Positions 44,701 to 54,900 of a stretch of 64,000 nucleotides of DNA are shown one piece after another (the first letter of the stretch is position 1; each line of letters opens with the position of its first letter). Both the position numbers and the translations under genes were made by a program. Source of the stretch: Lathyrus oleraceus (Eukaryota > Streptophyta > Magnoliopsida > Fabales > Fabaceae); NCBI RefSeq assembly GCF_024323335.1, contig NC_066580.1:437839851-437903850 (forward strand). Reading direction: 5' to 3'. The notes below the pieces were generated by a model. That model was given only the letters and a program-made list of their open reading frames with translations. It searched no databases and was not told the DNA's origin.

Positions 44701-45036
44701 GAGAAACCATCCATCGCTTCATACAAGCAGGCTGCTGAGGTGGTCAAAAGTGGAGAGGCTCCTGGTTGGGGGAGAATGATGGAGATCCCCGAGAAGAAAG
44801 ACCGATTTGGGGTTGGATATCAGCCTGGCCGAGGCTCAGGGCAAGGAAGAGGACGTCGTACGTCAGTAACCTTCACAAGCGCCGGAATGTTGGATCCGGA
44901 TCACATATGTATGATGAGTGAAGATGCTGATAGTGACTGCGACATCGATCAGTGGATAAAGCCGTGCACGCCAGGGATGGAAATCCAGAACTGGAAGGCC
45001 GAAGAGATCATCCGGGTCACTCTCCTTGAAGAGTAA
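41746..45036 (+). CDS. gag-pro: Ogre-A gag-protease polyprotein
   Basis: 1096 aa from the first in-frame ATG. Residues about 1-40 are a helical N-terminus shared with Ogre-B. Residues 171-330 are the retrotransposon gag domain (FKAPSFDKYNG through GGSLEWYTKL, FKEYAQRWRELAARV, to the WLKLGK end), which forms the particle shell. Residues about 375-420 are glutamine-rich. The zinc knuckle at 467-481 is C-X2-H-X5-H-X4-C. A charged linker leads to the aspartic protease, with catalytic VDTGSS (Asp at residue 837) and the CLLGRPWIH motif about 75 residues later. The frame stops at TAA 45034, which lies inside the intron donor, so unspliced RNA gives gag-protease and spliced RNA continues into RT. 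Base composition and codons show no breaks, so it looks functional. Confidence 0.93.
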   Translation: MELPSADMLELKNKMNELINIMQGFAVGQKALADKVEKLERASAANSGVNLDGVSNQGQGSRDGGKRTIVGLVNNAGGFGDAVGQPGPGQNQKDNFVPPFYGFDEDQEEDREADQFSMKNEPFVPYNAPPQNKEIQLLAEKIKVFESYATPGVVNMSNMGLVDGIVIPQKFKAPSFDKYNGSSCPETHLQAFVRKISAYTADQKLWMYFFQDSLSGGSLEWYTKLKSSDIKSWQDLGDAFFKQYQFNADMAPSRTQLQGMSQKHNEGFKEYAQRWRELAARVQPPLVDREMSDLFMGTLQGPFAERMVGCPVTNFSDIVVAGERIESWLKLGKIQGTASASSSGSKKPFGNGGQRKKEGDTSAVYTQRGPSRDRYFQHNAAVTIPAESQPAPQQQQQQQQRQPFQQRQQRAGYQVRGRAQDRQFDRPPVTYAFLFKKLADLGLVQTRTLAPLRPDQRPASYDENAKCEFHSGAPGHNIENCKAFKHTVQDLVDSKAINFAPSPNVNANPMPAHGQRGVNAISAENRIGLSDVDQLKTPLAEVKRQLLKNGVYPGCGRVCAECTVSVNGCELLRKCVQGLMDSGNIMIERADEEKGEVSTITIYYDPVDLSNLSEEAPVTITVPGPIPYDKDDAVPWHYGGEVYCNGEKLEEQTASETTVLKVDNAGPSGFTHSGRLFAPDALRRGEEEKDKKEKAEALARAKGKSVVENGGTPVVTPAPAGSDNKFDDEAEEFLRIIKKSEYKLVDHLQQTPSKISILSLLLSSEGHREALLKILKKAYVPQEITINQLETIVSNVHASHGLGFTDMDLTVDGRNHNRALHIAMECKGAVLSHVLVDTGSSLNVLPKKALAKLNCDGLILTPTDLIVRAFDGSKRAVFGEVELPVKIGPEVFKSTFYVMDIQPAYSCLLGRPWIHAAGAVTSTLHQKLKYVWGGQVVTVCGEEDIFVSHLSSFKYVEMDGEIWETPSQAFETVKVENALFAKQEEEKPSIASYKQAAEVVKSGEAPGWGRMMEIPEKKDRFGVGYQPGRGSGQGRGRRTSVTFTSAGMLDPDHICMMSEDADSDCDIDQWIKPCTPGMEIQNWKAEEIIRVTLLEE

Positions 45037-45308
45037 TATTTTTCTTGTTTTTATTCTTATTTGCATGAAAGCCATGCGTGTTGCCCGACACGTAATGGTC
45101 CATTGTAAGGGCCACCTCATGTTTAAATTTGCAAGATTTTTGCATCATTAATAAAGGATGTTTTTCAGTTAAAAGCGGTGTTCCCTGTTTTTCATTTATT
45201 TTTGCAGTTTAAAAAATAAAAACAAAATAAAAATGGCAATGTTTTCATTTTTCTTTTTCAATTTGTCACACCGGTTCTAAAGCAATGCATGAATCAACAT
45301 TCATGCAG
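45033..45308 (+). other. Predicted Ogre intron between protease and RT
   Basis: Donor GA/GTAATA at 45033 and acceptor CATGCAG/ATGCGA with AG at 45307-45308, 276 bp. Removing it joins the gag-protease frame (phase 2) to the RT frame without a stop. The alternative acceptor TTTTGCAG at 45200-45207 would enter a frame with stops. Ogre elements are known to be partly spliced here, which would regulate the Gag to Gag-Pol ratio. Ogre-B keeps the donor area but not the acceptor. Confidence 0.75.
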
Positions 45309-48300
45309 ATGCGATTCCTCTCCGGATCTCATTGATAACAACCCTGTTACACCCTTGTATGACTTCGACAACCCGATCTATCTTGCTGAAGAAGAAGATG
45401 AAGAAGATTGTGAACTGCCAGGGGAATTAGCCAGGTTGTTAAAACAAGAGGAGAAGGTGATTCAGCCGCATGAAGAACAGATTGAGGTGGTGAATCTGGG
45501 TACCGACGAGGTCAAAAGAGAGGTGAAAATCGGGGCTGCTTTGGAGGAAAGTGTCAAGAGCAGAATGGTGGCGTTGTTGAAGGAGTATGTCGACATCTTT
45601 GCCTGGTCTTATCAAGATATGCCAGGGTTGGATACCGATATTGTGGTGCACAAGTTACCGTTGAGAACAGATTGTCCTCCAGTGAAGCAGAAGTTGCGCA
45701 GAACTCGACCTGATATGGCGATGAAAATTAAGGAAGAAGTGCAAAAGCAGAGGGATGCTGGTTTCCTTGCTGTCACTAATTATCCGCCATGGGTTGCGAA
45801 CATTGTGCCAGTCCCGAAGAAGGATGGGAAGGTAAGAATGTGTGTGGACTACCGGGATCTGAATAGAGCTAGTCCGAAAGATGATTTTCCACTACCTCAC
45901 ATCGATGTGTTGGTAGATAATACAGCTCAGTTCTCGGTGTTTTCCTTCATGGATGGTTTTTCTGGCTATAATCAAATCAAAATGTCGCCAGATGATATGG
46001 AGAAAACAACGTTCATTACACCATGGGGTACCTTTTGTTACAAGGTGATGCCATTTGGTCTCAAGAACGCCGGTGCTACTTATCAGAGGGCCATGGTGAC
46101 TTTGTTTCATGATATGATTCATCATGAAATTGAATGTTATGTTGATGACATGATAGCAAAGTCCCAGACAGAAGAGGGGCATTTGGTAGATTTGGCTAAG
46201 TTGTTCGACCGGTTGAGACAGTTCAGACTGAGGTTGAATCCGAACAAGTGCACTTTCGGGGTGCGGTCCGGTAAATTGCTGGGGTTTATTGTAAGTGAGA
46301 AAGGAATCGAGGTTGATCCTGCAAAAGTAAAAGCGATAAAAGAAATGCCTGAACCGAGAACAGAGAAAGAGGTTCGTGGTTTCTTGGGTAGATTGAACTA
46401 CATTTCGCGGTTCATATCTCATTTAACAGCCACGTGTGAACCGATATTCAAATTGTTAAGGAAAGATCAAACGGTCAGGTGGAATGATGATTGCCAAGCG
46501 GCATTTGAAAAGATAAAAGAGTATTTGCAGGAGCCTCCGATTCTGATGCCTCCTGTGGAGGGGAGACCGTTAATTCTGTACCTGACAGTCCTCGAGGGGT
46601 CTATGGGGTGTGTATTGGGGCAGCATGACGAGTCTGGTCGAAAAGAGCATGCCATATACTACCTTAGCAAAAAGTTTACCGACTGTGAAACAAGATATTC
46701 ACTGCTCGAGAAAACTTGCTGTGCTTTGGTCTGGGCTGCTCGCCGACTAAGGCAGTATATGCTGGTTCATACCACTTTGTTGATTTCCAAGATGGATCCA
46801 ATCAAGTACATTTTTGAAAAGCCAGCATTGACCGGACGGGTTGCGAGGTGGCAAATGATTTTGACAGAATATGATATACAGTACACCTCTCAGAAGGCGA
46901 TTAAGGGGAGTGTATTGTCTGATTACCTCGCCCAGCAACCTATTGATGATTATCAACCGATGAAGTTTGAATTCCCTGATGAGGACATCATGTTTCTCAA
47001 ATCGAAAGATTGTGAGGAACCAATCCCGGAGGAGGGGCCTGACCCTGAATCCGAATGGATTCTGATGTTTGATGGGGCTGTTAACGTGAATGGAAGCGGT
47101 GTTGGTGCTGTTTTGGTTACGCTGAAAGGATCCCACATTCCTTTTGCTGCCCAGCTAACATTTGAGTGCACCAACAACGTAGCTGAATATGAAGCTTGTA
47201 TATTGGGGATTGAAGAGGCGATTGATTTGAGAATCAAGAACCTTGTCATATATGGAGATTTAGCTCTGGTTGTGAATCAGGTTAACGGAAAATGGTATAC
47301 GCATCAATCTCATTTGGTTCCGTATCGAGATTATACGAGGAGGTTGTTGACGTTTTTCACCAAGGTGAAGTTGCATCATGTGCCCAGAGAGGAGAATCCT
47401 TTGGCAGATGCTTTGGCCACTCTGGCTGCCTTGATTAAGGTGCAGAGGTGGAATCAGTTCCCCAGTGTTGAAGTGGGACGTCTGGATAGGCCGGCTTATG
47501 TGTTTGCTGTTGATACGGCACCTGATGATGAGAAGCCATGGTATTATGATATCAAGCGCTATCTTGAGACGCAAGAGTATCCTGAGGGAGCATCCAAGAA
47601 AGATAGAAAGACTCTGCGGAGGTTAGCCATGGTGTTCTACCTGAATAAGGATGGGGTGTTGTATAAGAGGAATTTTGATTGGGTCTTGCTCAGGTGTGTT
47701 GATGATGCAGAAGCAAGCCAATTGATGAAAGAGGTTCATGAGGGATCGTTTGGTACCCATGCCAGTGGGAATGCGATGGTAAAGAAGCTGCTGAGAGCAG
47801 GTTATTATTGGATGACAATGGAGGCCCAATGTTTCAATTTCGTGCGGAAGTGTCATAAATGCCAGATTTATGCAGACAAGGTGCACGTGCCTCCAAATCC
47901 GTTGAGCTTAATGTCGTCTCCATGGCCGTTTGCTATGTGGGGCATTGATATGATCGGAAAGATTGAACCTACAGCTTCGAATGGGCATCGGTTCATATTA
48001 ATGGCTATTGATTACTTCACCAAGTGGGTAGAAGCAGCCTCTTATACGAATGTGACGAAGCAGGTTGTTGCCAGATTTCTCAAGAGAGATATCATTTGCC
48101 GATACGGGGTTCCCGAGAGAATCATTACTGATAATGGTTCTAATTTGAACAATAAGATGATGGCAGAGCTTTGCCGGGAATTCAAGATTGAGCATCACAA
48201 TTCTTCTCCCTATCGTCCGAAGATGAATGGGGCGGTTGAGGCAGCCAACAAAAATATAAAGAAGATTGTGCAGAAAATGGTGGTAACCTACAAAGATTGG

Positions 48301-48789
48301 CATGAGATGTTGCCGTTTGCGTTGCATGGGTATCGAACGTCGGTACGCACATCTACTGGGGCAACTCCTTTCTCACTGGTGTATGGGATGGAGGCTGTGT
48401 TACCCGTTGAGGTTCAGATTCCCTCGTTGAGAGTCCTGATGGACGTAAAGTTGCAAGAGGCTGAATGGGTAAGAACCCGATACGAGGAGTTGAGCCTAAT
48501 TGAGGAAAAGAGGCTAGCCGCCATCTGTCATGGGCAGTTATACCAGCAGAGAATGAAGCGTGCTTTTGACAAGAAGGTGCGACCTCGGGTATATCACGTA
48601 GGTGATATGGTGTTGAAAAGGATCCTTCCTCCTCAAAACGATCGAAGGGGCAAATGGACGCCGAATTATGAAGGTCCATTCGTGGTCAAGAAGGTTTTCT
48701 CTGGCGGAGCCTTGTTGTTAACGACCATGGATGGCGAGGATTTTCCATCCCCTGTGAATGCGGACGCAGTTAAAAAATACTTCGTATAA
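45289..48789 (+). CDS. pol: Ogre-A pol: RT, RNase H, archaeal-type RNase H, integrase
   Basis: 1166 codons open; translation is probably from spliced RNA, so the ATG at 45289 may not be used. RT lies at about 135-330 (VDYRDLN at 186; catalytic YVDD at 284-287). Next is the usual gypsy RNase H position (about 428-540), where the expected TDAS-type Asp is replaced (LYLTVLEGS), so it looks vestigial. A second RNase H at about 588-715 has intact D595, E633, D657 and D707, as described for the Tat clade. Integrase has a zinc finger H817, H824, C855, C858 and core D887, D948, E984 (35 residues between the last two), then a C-terminal domain ending at 1166. No stop or frameshift was seen. It would copy genomic RNA in the particle and insert the DNA in the nucleus. 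Confidence 0.95.
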   Translation: MNQHSCRCDSSPDLIDNNPVTPLYDFDNPIYLAEEEDEEDCELPGELARLLKQEEKVIQPHEEQIEVVNLGTDEVKREVKIGAALEESVKSRMVALLKEYVDIFAWSYQDMPGLDTDIVVHKLPLRTDCPPVKQKLRRTRPDMAMKIKEEVQKQRDAGFLAVTNYPPWVANIVPVPKKDGKVRMCVDYRDLNRASPKDDFPLPHIDVLVDNTAQFSVFSFMDGFSGYNQIKMSPDDMEKTTFITPWGTFCYKVMPFGLKNAGATYQRAMVTLFHDMIHHEIECYVDDMIAKSQTEEGHLVDLAKLFDRLRQFRLRLNPNKCTFGVRSGKLLGFIVSEKGIEVDPAKVKAIKEMPEPRTEKEVRGFLGRLNYISRFISHLTATCEPIFKLLRKDQTVRWNDDCQAAFEKIKEYLQEPPILMPPVEGRPLILYLTVLEGSMGCVLGQHDESGRKEHAIYYLSKKFTDCETRYSLLEKTCCALVWAARRLRQYMLVHTTLLISKMDPIKYIFEKPALTGRVARWQMILTEYDIQYTSQKAIKGSVLSDYLAQQPIDDYQPMKFEFPDEDIMFLKSKDCEEPIPEEGPDPESEWILMFDGAVNVNGSGVGAVLVTLKGSHIPFAAQLTFECTNNVAEYEACILGIEEAIDLRIKNLVIYGDLALVVNQVNGKWYTHQSHLVPYRDYTRRLLTFFTKVKLHHVPREENPLADALATLAALIKVQRWNQFPSVEVGRLDRPAYVFAVDTAPDDEKPWYYDIKRYLETQEYPEGASKKDRKTLRRLAMVFYLNKDGVLYKRNFDWVLLRCVDDAEASQLMKEVHEGSFGTHASGNAMVKKLLRAGYYWMTMEAQCFNFVRKCHKCQIYADKVHVPPNPLSLMSSPWPFAMWGIDMIGKIEPTASNGHRFILMAIDYFTKWVEAASYTNVTKQVVARFLKRDIICRYGVPERIITDNGSNLNNKMMAELCREFKIEHHNSSPYRPKMNGAVEAANKNIKKIVQKMVVTYKDWHEMLPFALHGYRTSVRTSTGATPFSLVYGMEAVLPVEVQIPSLRVLMDVKLQEAEWVRTRYEELSLIEEKRLAAICHGQLYQQRMKRAFDKKVRPRVYHVGDMVLKRILPPQNDRRGKWTPNYEGPFVVKKVFSGGALLLTTMDGEDFPSPVNADAVKKYFV

Positions 48790-48795
48790 AAGAGA

Positions 48796-49000
48796 CCCGC
48801 TGGACGAAAAGAACAAAATAGTCCAGGCAAAAATGGGCATCCCGGCGAACCAAAAACAGAAAAAGGTTCGGGCAAAAATTAGGGATAAAATGAGAAAATT
48901 GTACACCCGGCAAGTCGAAAACCTGAGAAGGCGACTTGGGCAAAAAAGGGTATCCCGGTGGACTGAAAACCCGAAAGGGCGGTCCAGGCAAAAGAGGGAT
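48796..49000 (+). other. Four-hairpin tandem array after pol (Ogre-A)
   Basis: It begins 7 bases after the pol stop. Four units of about 45-65 bp follow the plan CCCGG / stem / loop with AAAAC..GAAA / stem' / GGCAAAAA. Stems are CTGGAC (48800-48805) with GTCCAG (48821-48826); CGAACC (48846-48851) with GGTTCG (48865-48870); CAAGTCG (48911-48917) with CGACTTG (48932-48938); and TGGAC (48959-48963) with GTCCA (48982-48986). In every unit the outer CC and GG can extend the stem past a 2-base bulge. Flanks and loops are alike between units, while stem sequences differ with complementarity kept, as expected for selected RNA structure. Confidence 0.78.
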
Positions 49001-49850
49001 TGAAACGAACAACTGCGTCCAGCATGATCGTTTGCGCTTTGGTTAAAGCATCACGGATAATATCCGGTAGGGATCAGTCGGAATCATCTTGTTCAGAAGG
49101 CAGAAAGCATGGAGAGTCTGAGGACATATGGGGTGTAACCGAGTTGGAACTCAATGAGATCACGGGTTTCACATTGCCATTAGGATAGATTTTTCCTTTT
49201 GTGCGCAATTACCTCTTTTCAGGAATTGCTTCCTTTGTATTGCTCAACTTGAGCCACCCATTTTCAAATCAATAAAATGCAAATTCAGTCAAATGATTTT
49301 GTTTTTGTTTTTCATTACTGCTTTGATTGCAAAAACATCCGGTTATTTTTGATAAAGAATCTTGCATTTTAAGACATACAGGTTCCTTCCAATGCATGTT
49401 TATAAGATTGAAGGCTTGAAATCTTATTTGGAAGGTTGAGTGACCCAAGTGTTGAAATCTTGACACGCCTGGGGCACGGTTTTATCTAATGATTTGTTTT
49501 GCAGGAACTGTTGGATATTTTCACTCACTTGCAGGTTGTGATGTGGAAGCTTTGTAATAGATCCCCAGAGAGTTTGCTCAGGAATGAAAGAAATGACGAA
49601 GACGTTGAGACGTACGACGACCCTTGAAATTAATCAAGAAGACTCTTCAAAATCGAGAAATTGAAATTTCTGTATAATTCCAGGAGTACGTTCTCGTCGA
49701 GCGCGGAACGATTTGGAATACAAGATGATGGAGCAGAAAAGGTCCAGACGAGTCTGGGAATTCTCAAAAGTGGAAAGCCGATGCGAGATTGGGAGGTAGA
49801 TACCATGGTTCGATGAGTCGACGGGTGTTCTGTACCAATTGTTCTCATTT
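49001..49850 (+). other. Ogre-A 3' untranslated region, non-repetitive part
   Basis: No ORF is supported. It contains AATAAAATGC (about 49270) and a TTTTGCAG before GAACTG (about 49497-49504). A GATTGAAGGC...GAAATC segment with repeated AAATCTT is also conserved with Ogre-B. It may hold poly-A or splice signals, but none is proven. Confidence 0.55.
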
Positions 49851-50540
49851 CCCAGCTAGGTCCCCGAGCAGAATTATAGGACTAGCTCCCTAGCAGATAC
49901 AAGGTCTGTGGACTTCTCCAGCCGAGTCAGGATGGTTGTCCCCGACGGGTTTACGATGTTGTTTCCTCAGTAGCCAGGTCTGAAGGTTGTTATCCCCGAG
50001 TGGAGCGGGTCTTTTTCGAAGAAATATATCTCCAGCGGTGTTCATCCCACCAGTGGATTGAACAAGTTCCCGTAGTGGACGGATTTTGCATGCCCAGCTG
50101 AGTTGGTTCTACCTATGGATGGCATGGGTTGTCCCCAGCGGAGTGGTATGCGTTTCTCTAGCGGGATCAGGATGGTTATCTCCAGCAGATGATAGAGTGA
50201 TGCATCCCCAGTTGAGCCTGGAGGTTGCTATTTCCCAGCGGAGTATCTGTGAGCATTTCCCCAGTGAAGTCCGCAGATATCTGTGAGGGTCTTCCCGAAG
50301 CGGAGTCGGGATTGATATCCCTAGCAAGTCAAGACTGTTGTATCCCCACAGAGTGTTGGTGGTGCTTATCCCCAGCGGTTTCTCGAGTGGATTGGGTGCA
50401 AAGAAGGTTCTTCCCCAGCAAGGGTTGCCTTTTCCCAGCAGCAGTGATTCCCCAGCAGGGTGGAGTTGGAGTAATGGCGAGTTCCTCAGCAGAGTGTCTC
50501 GTATTCCCCAAAGGAGTCCCTTGAGGGGGATATTTCTTTT
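49851..50540 (+). repeat. Degenerate CCCCAGCRGAGT repeat region, Ogre-A
   Basis: TCCCCAGCGGAGT-like motifs recur irregularly, for example at about 50131, 50235, 50260 and 50368. The GAGTGGAGCGGG unit is single-copy here (about 50000), against three copies in Ogre-B. Confidence 0.7.
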
Positions 50541-51009
50541 TTATGCATTCATCATGAAAAAATAGCATGGCATATTGCATACAAAAATAATAATCGCGTA
50601 GCATTTCCATAATTATGGAGCATTACGCAGAGAAAAATCGATCATTCATCATTGCAAGCATAAGCTAGTCTCAAACCGTGGTTACTGTTCGAGAAGTGGT
50701 TTTGCCCAAAGGTGAAGAGGTGTTACTCCGAGGAGTTCAGCATCGTGATTAGATCGAAGATATTCCCCAGTAGTGCGATACTGGAGTAATTGTTTTCCGT
50801 CAAGCCGAGATGGGAAATGTTTGGCGTTCAGCGCAATTCAAGCCGTGGTTACCGCTTGAAGCTTTGGTGCACCAAGTGGTGAGGATGTTACTCTGAGGAG
50901 TCTAGCATCATGACGTCAGATCAGCAGTGTTCCCCAGTAGTGCGATATTGGAGGAAATGTTTCCGTCGGACGGAGATGGAAATAAAACCAGAGGACGTTA
51001 CGCGATCAG
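50541..51009 (+). other. Ogre-A 3' region between repeat blocks
   Basis: Paired segments with GTTACTCYGAGGAGT (about 50710 and 50888), TTCCCCAGTAGTGCGATA (about 50763 and 50929) and ATCAGCGCGATTC-like blocks show an old duplication of about 170 bp. The Ogre-B minisatellite is absent here. No gene is supported. Confidence 0.6.
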
Positions 51010-51690
51010 CGCGATTCCGGGGTTCAAATGGAGAAAAGGAGATACTGAGGTATTTTCTGGGGTTCAAATGGAGATGGAGTTGAAGATTATATCCGGGATG
51101 AGGTCCTCAGGATTATCTTCTGTTCATGTGTTACCTTAGACTCTGGCCGAGGCCAATGGAGGTCGTTAAAGGTGTCTTCCGAGGAAGAGATACACATGCT
51201 ACCTTCTTTATGAAGGTTTACCCTCTGACATGTCGCCCTCAGAGTGGTTTGGTGTTATTTCCGACGTTGCCAGCGGAATTATCACGAGAGATTGGAGAAA
51301 AGGATGTGCTGAGGCATTTTCCGGGGTTCAAATGGAGAAAAGAAGATGTTGAGGCATTTTCTGGAGATGGGGTTCAAACGGAGAAAAGGAAATGTTGAGG
51401 CATTTTCTGGAGAACGGGGTTCATATTGGCGATCGCGAGTTATCGTCAGGCGACTGGGGTTCAAACTGGAGATTGGGGTTCATTATTTTGGCAAACAGGA
51501 GAATGGGGTTCAAATGCAGAGATCCGAGGGTTGTTTGCGCAGAGAAAATTTCGGGGTTCAAGAAAATGAAAAAAAAGCAGAGAAAATTTCGGGGTTCAAG
51601 AAAATGAAAAAAGAGCAGAGAAAATTTCGGGGTTCAAGAAAATGGAAAAAAGAAAAGAAGAAAATTTCGGGGTTCAAGAAAAGCATAGAA
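51010..51690 (+). repeat. GGGGTTCAAATGGAGAAAA and TTTCGGGGTTCAAGAAAA arrays, Ogre-A
   Basis: Irregular units on GGGGTTCAAATGGAG up to about 51520, then four close copies of AGAAAATTTCGGGGTTCAAG at about 51542-51680 spaced about 40 bp apart. Ogre-B has fewer of the second type. Confidence 0.85.
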
Positions 51691-51936
51691 AAAGGAGAAT
51701 AATAATCCCGAGTGGATGTGTGGCGTTCAAACCATGGTTATCCCTGAGTTACCATTTATTTTGGTGTCCAGGTCGACGTTTCAAGAGTTTGTTTCTTCGC
51801 TGATGCTGACAGGCGCTGTTAATTATATCCCATCAGAGTGCAAATTGTTCGTCTGTTCTTGGTATTCAATCACTCTTCATCCTGATCATCCGAAAGCCGA
51901 GGCTATTTCGTATCGACAGGTTCACAGTGGATTGAA

Positions 51937-51946
51937 TAGGGGCAGC
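51937..51946 (+). other. Polypurine tract, Ogre-A
   Basis: TAGGGGCAGC directly before the 3' LTR; same sequence and spacing as in Ogre-B. Confidence 0.75.
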
Positions 51947-54900
51947 TGTAACACCTCAAAATTTGCCCTCTTCTCTTGGGACTAGCATTAACATTGTACA
52001 TATCATTTTAGGTCATTAGGCATTGCATATCATGTGGTTACATTGTGCAAGCTATCTTCCCAAGTCTTGACCAGGAGATGAGGAAGTCAAAGTGCAAGCC
52101 TAGGGTTTACTGACTGATCATTGGCCATCTGAGGATTGGACTGTGAATTAGGGTTTTTTGTGATGCTCAAAGGGTATTGGTCTTCATCTTGATTGCAATG
52201 ATACATCATCATCATTATGGTTGGGTTTCATCAGGAGATGGAGGCAGATTCCTTGAGATTAGGGTTTTGACCACTGGTCAACCCTAATCAGTTGTATTGG
52301 GCCAATCAGGGCATAATCAGGAGATGGGGTTTATGATGGATATGGGGTTCATTCTATGGTTATATTGTGCTTATTAAGGCTAGGGTTTCACCCTTGGGCC
52401 ATTTCAGTTGAAGATTGGAGCTCAGATTGATCTATGCATTGCCAAATCCATCTATCAGTTGAAAAAGTCAACTGTGGTCAACTGTACATGATCTGATGGA
52501 TTTGGAGGTGGAAATGAGTTGGATACACTTCATTCATGTTGGAACAAGTGTTATATGACATCTCAAAGCTCAAGAATGAACAAAATCAAGTCAGAACAAA
52601 AACTGCCAAAAATAGAAAGTGACTTGTAATGGAAGTTTCCAAAAATGGAAAGTTTTGGACCTCAAAGCCACGTGTCCAAGGAAGCTTCAAATGAAAAATT
52701 GTTCAACATTAAAGTTGTAGATCTTGTTCTCACCTTTCCAAAAAGTCCAAGAACTTGAAAATCCCATGTATGGTTGGAAAATTATGGCTCAGTGAAATTC
52801 AAAAATGACCCATAATCAGGAGGCCATAATTTCCACATGGTTTGTCCAAATTGCAAGTTCTTTATATGCACAAACTCCATTTGACATGTACTTTCATGGT
52901 GCATAATTGGATTTTCTCAAAAGTGGTCAATGCAAAAAGTCACTTTTCAACTGGACAGTTAAAATGGACCAAGGGCAAAATTGTCCAACTTTTGAAATAA
53001 TTGGAATTTTTGAGTGGGAATTTTTGCTACACCTCACAAATGGTATTTGAAATTTGTTGGAATCATCATTTCATGCCTAAGGTTTGTGGTTTGGAATTTG
53101 ACTTGAAAAATGAAAGTGCAAAAATGGATAAAGTGCAATCACAAGGTGAAAATGAGAATGGTGCATCCAATGAGAGTGAGACAAGTTGCTACAGCTCACA
53201 CATGTCATTTAGAGAGTGTGTGAGCTGTCCATGAGCTGGCATTGACTTGTATGTGAAAAGACCATTTTGTCCCTTACTTGAAATTAAGCATTTTCACTAA
53301 TCAAAGGCATTTGGTTAATTATATGGTTAAGTGATGATTAAGCACACATATATATATTCCTAATCACATGATAATCATAACAGAAAATCATTTCACCAAA
53401 AACCAGATCTGAAAACTCTCCAATTCTCTCAATTTCCTCAAGAACACAAAACCTTCAACTTCATCAAACTTCATCAATTGTTGATCAATCTTCGAGTTTC
53501 TTTTTGATTTGAACTCCTCTCATCATCATCTCAAACTGTTTTTGGTCATTGGAGCACAAGAAGTGGTGATTCGCAGCTGTCCAAAAGTGCATCATTCATG
53601 GTGAATCTTGAATTCGAGCATTAGAAGCCACTACATTCGAATCCAACTCTTCTACTCACCTTCCACGAGCATATACTACACCTGTTTGGAGCAAAAACGC
53701 ACGAATTCATCCCGGTCAACACTGCCATTGCCAGGTTTTGCATTTTTACGAATCTCAAGTTATGCTTAATGCTTATGTGCGTTTTAAAGTGTATGTCATG
53801 TAGATCATTGTGATGTTTGTAGTTTTGCAAATAGATGACTGTAGGCTAAGAAATCTGGATTGGAAGTTTTGTAACCAAACCCTAACATGATCGATCTGAG
53901 AGATTAAGGAACAATTGGACAAAATTAGGTTGATATTTGGATTGTGTGTAGAAAGACGGTTCTAACGAGTATACGCATGTTAATTTTCGTTGAGTTTTGG
54001 TGTTCATCATGTTTATGCCATTTCTGGAAAATCTGGGGAAGAAGAAGACGAGTTCTGGACATTTAGGAGTGTTTGATCTTGAATCCGGTTTGAATTTTTG
54101 AATAACGCGTTTCCCGCTCCCGCCTCACGTAATTACGAATGTGCCATTGTCAAATTTCAATTAATTTAATAAATTCATAAAAAATCCTAAAAAATCATTA
54201 ACACCTTAGAAAATTCACCAAAAATCATAGAAAATTCAGAAAAATGTGAAAATTTTTGTGTTGACTTTCTTTTTGAATGTAGAATTTTTTTGACCTATTG
54301 ATGGAAGTTGTGCATGGTAGAAAATATGTTTGACCTAGGGATGTTTCACATATGTGCATTTTTGATACATTGTGCCAAATTCAATGTGAAATTCTCATGC
54401 TTACAAAGAAATTCTTGAAAATTTTTGTGATGATTGTGGACTGGTTGATGCTTATTTACATGTAAATTTCATGAATTTTTGATACCTGATCATTGAGTTA
54501 TGAATTTTGGAACTTAGGTGTGACAATTTGTGTCACACCTCATTATGTCAATTTGCTGGATTTTTTTGAGTGACGTATACTTGTTGGATTAATGTGAAAT
54601 TTTGCATGATGTTTGATTAACATGTTAAGAGGTTATGTGAATTTTTGTGGAATTTTACATTGCATTTTCAAATTGATTGCTATTTTTCATCTCTGTTGGT
54701 CAATTGTGCAAGTTCATGTGACACATGTTTGAATATTTGATGTGAAATGCTCATATGGTATTGAATGATCATGAAATTTGATATGCTTGTAATAGACACA
54801 TGATGTAACATCCCTGTTTTGGTCTCATCCATTTCTTTATTGTCTTCATGGATTTATGAATTTTTGAAGTGGATGCATATGTTGATGTTGTGATTTGGAG

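Noticed and set aside
51346..51702. 118-codon plus-strand ORF before the Ogre-A 3' LTR
   Set aside because: Made of repeat units; the aligned Ogre-B frame differs in length and composition, and no domain is seen.
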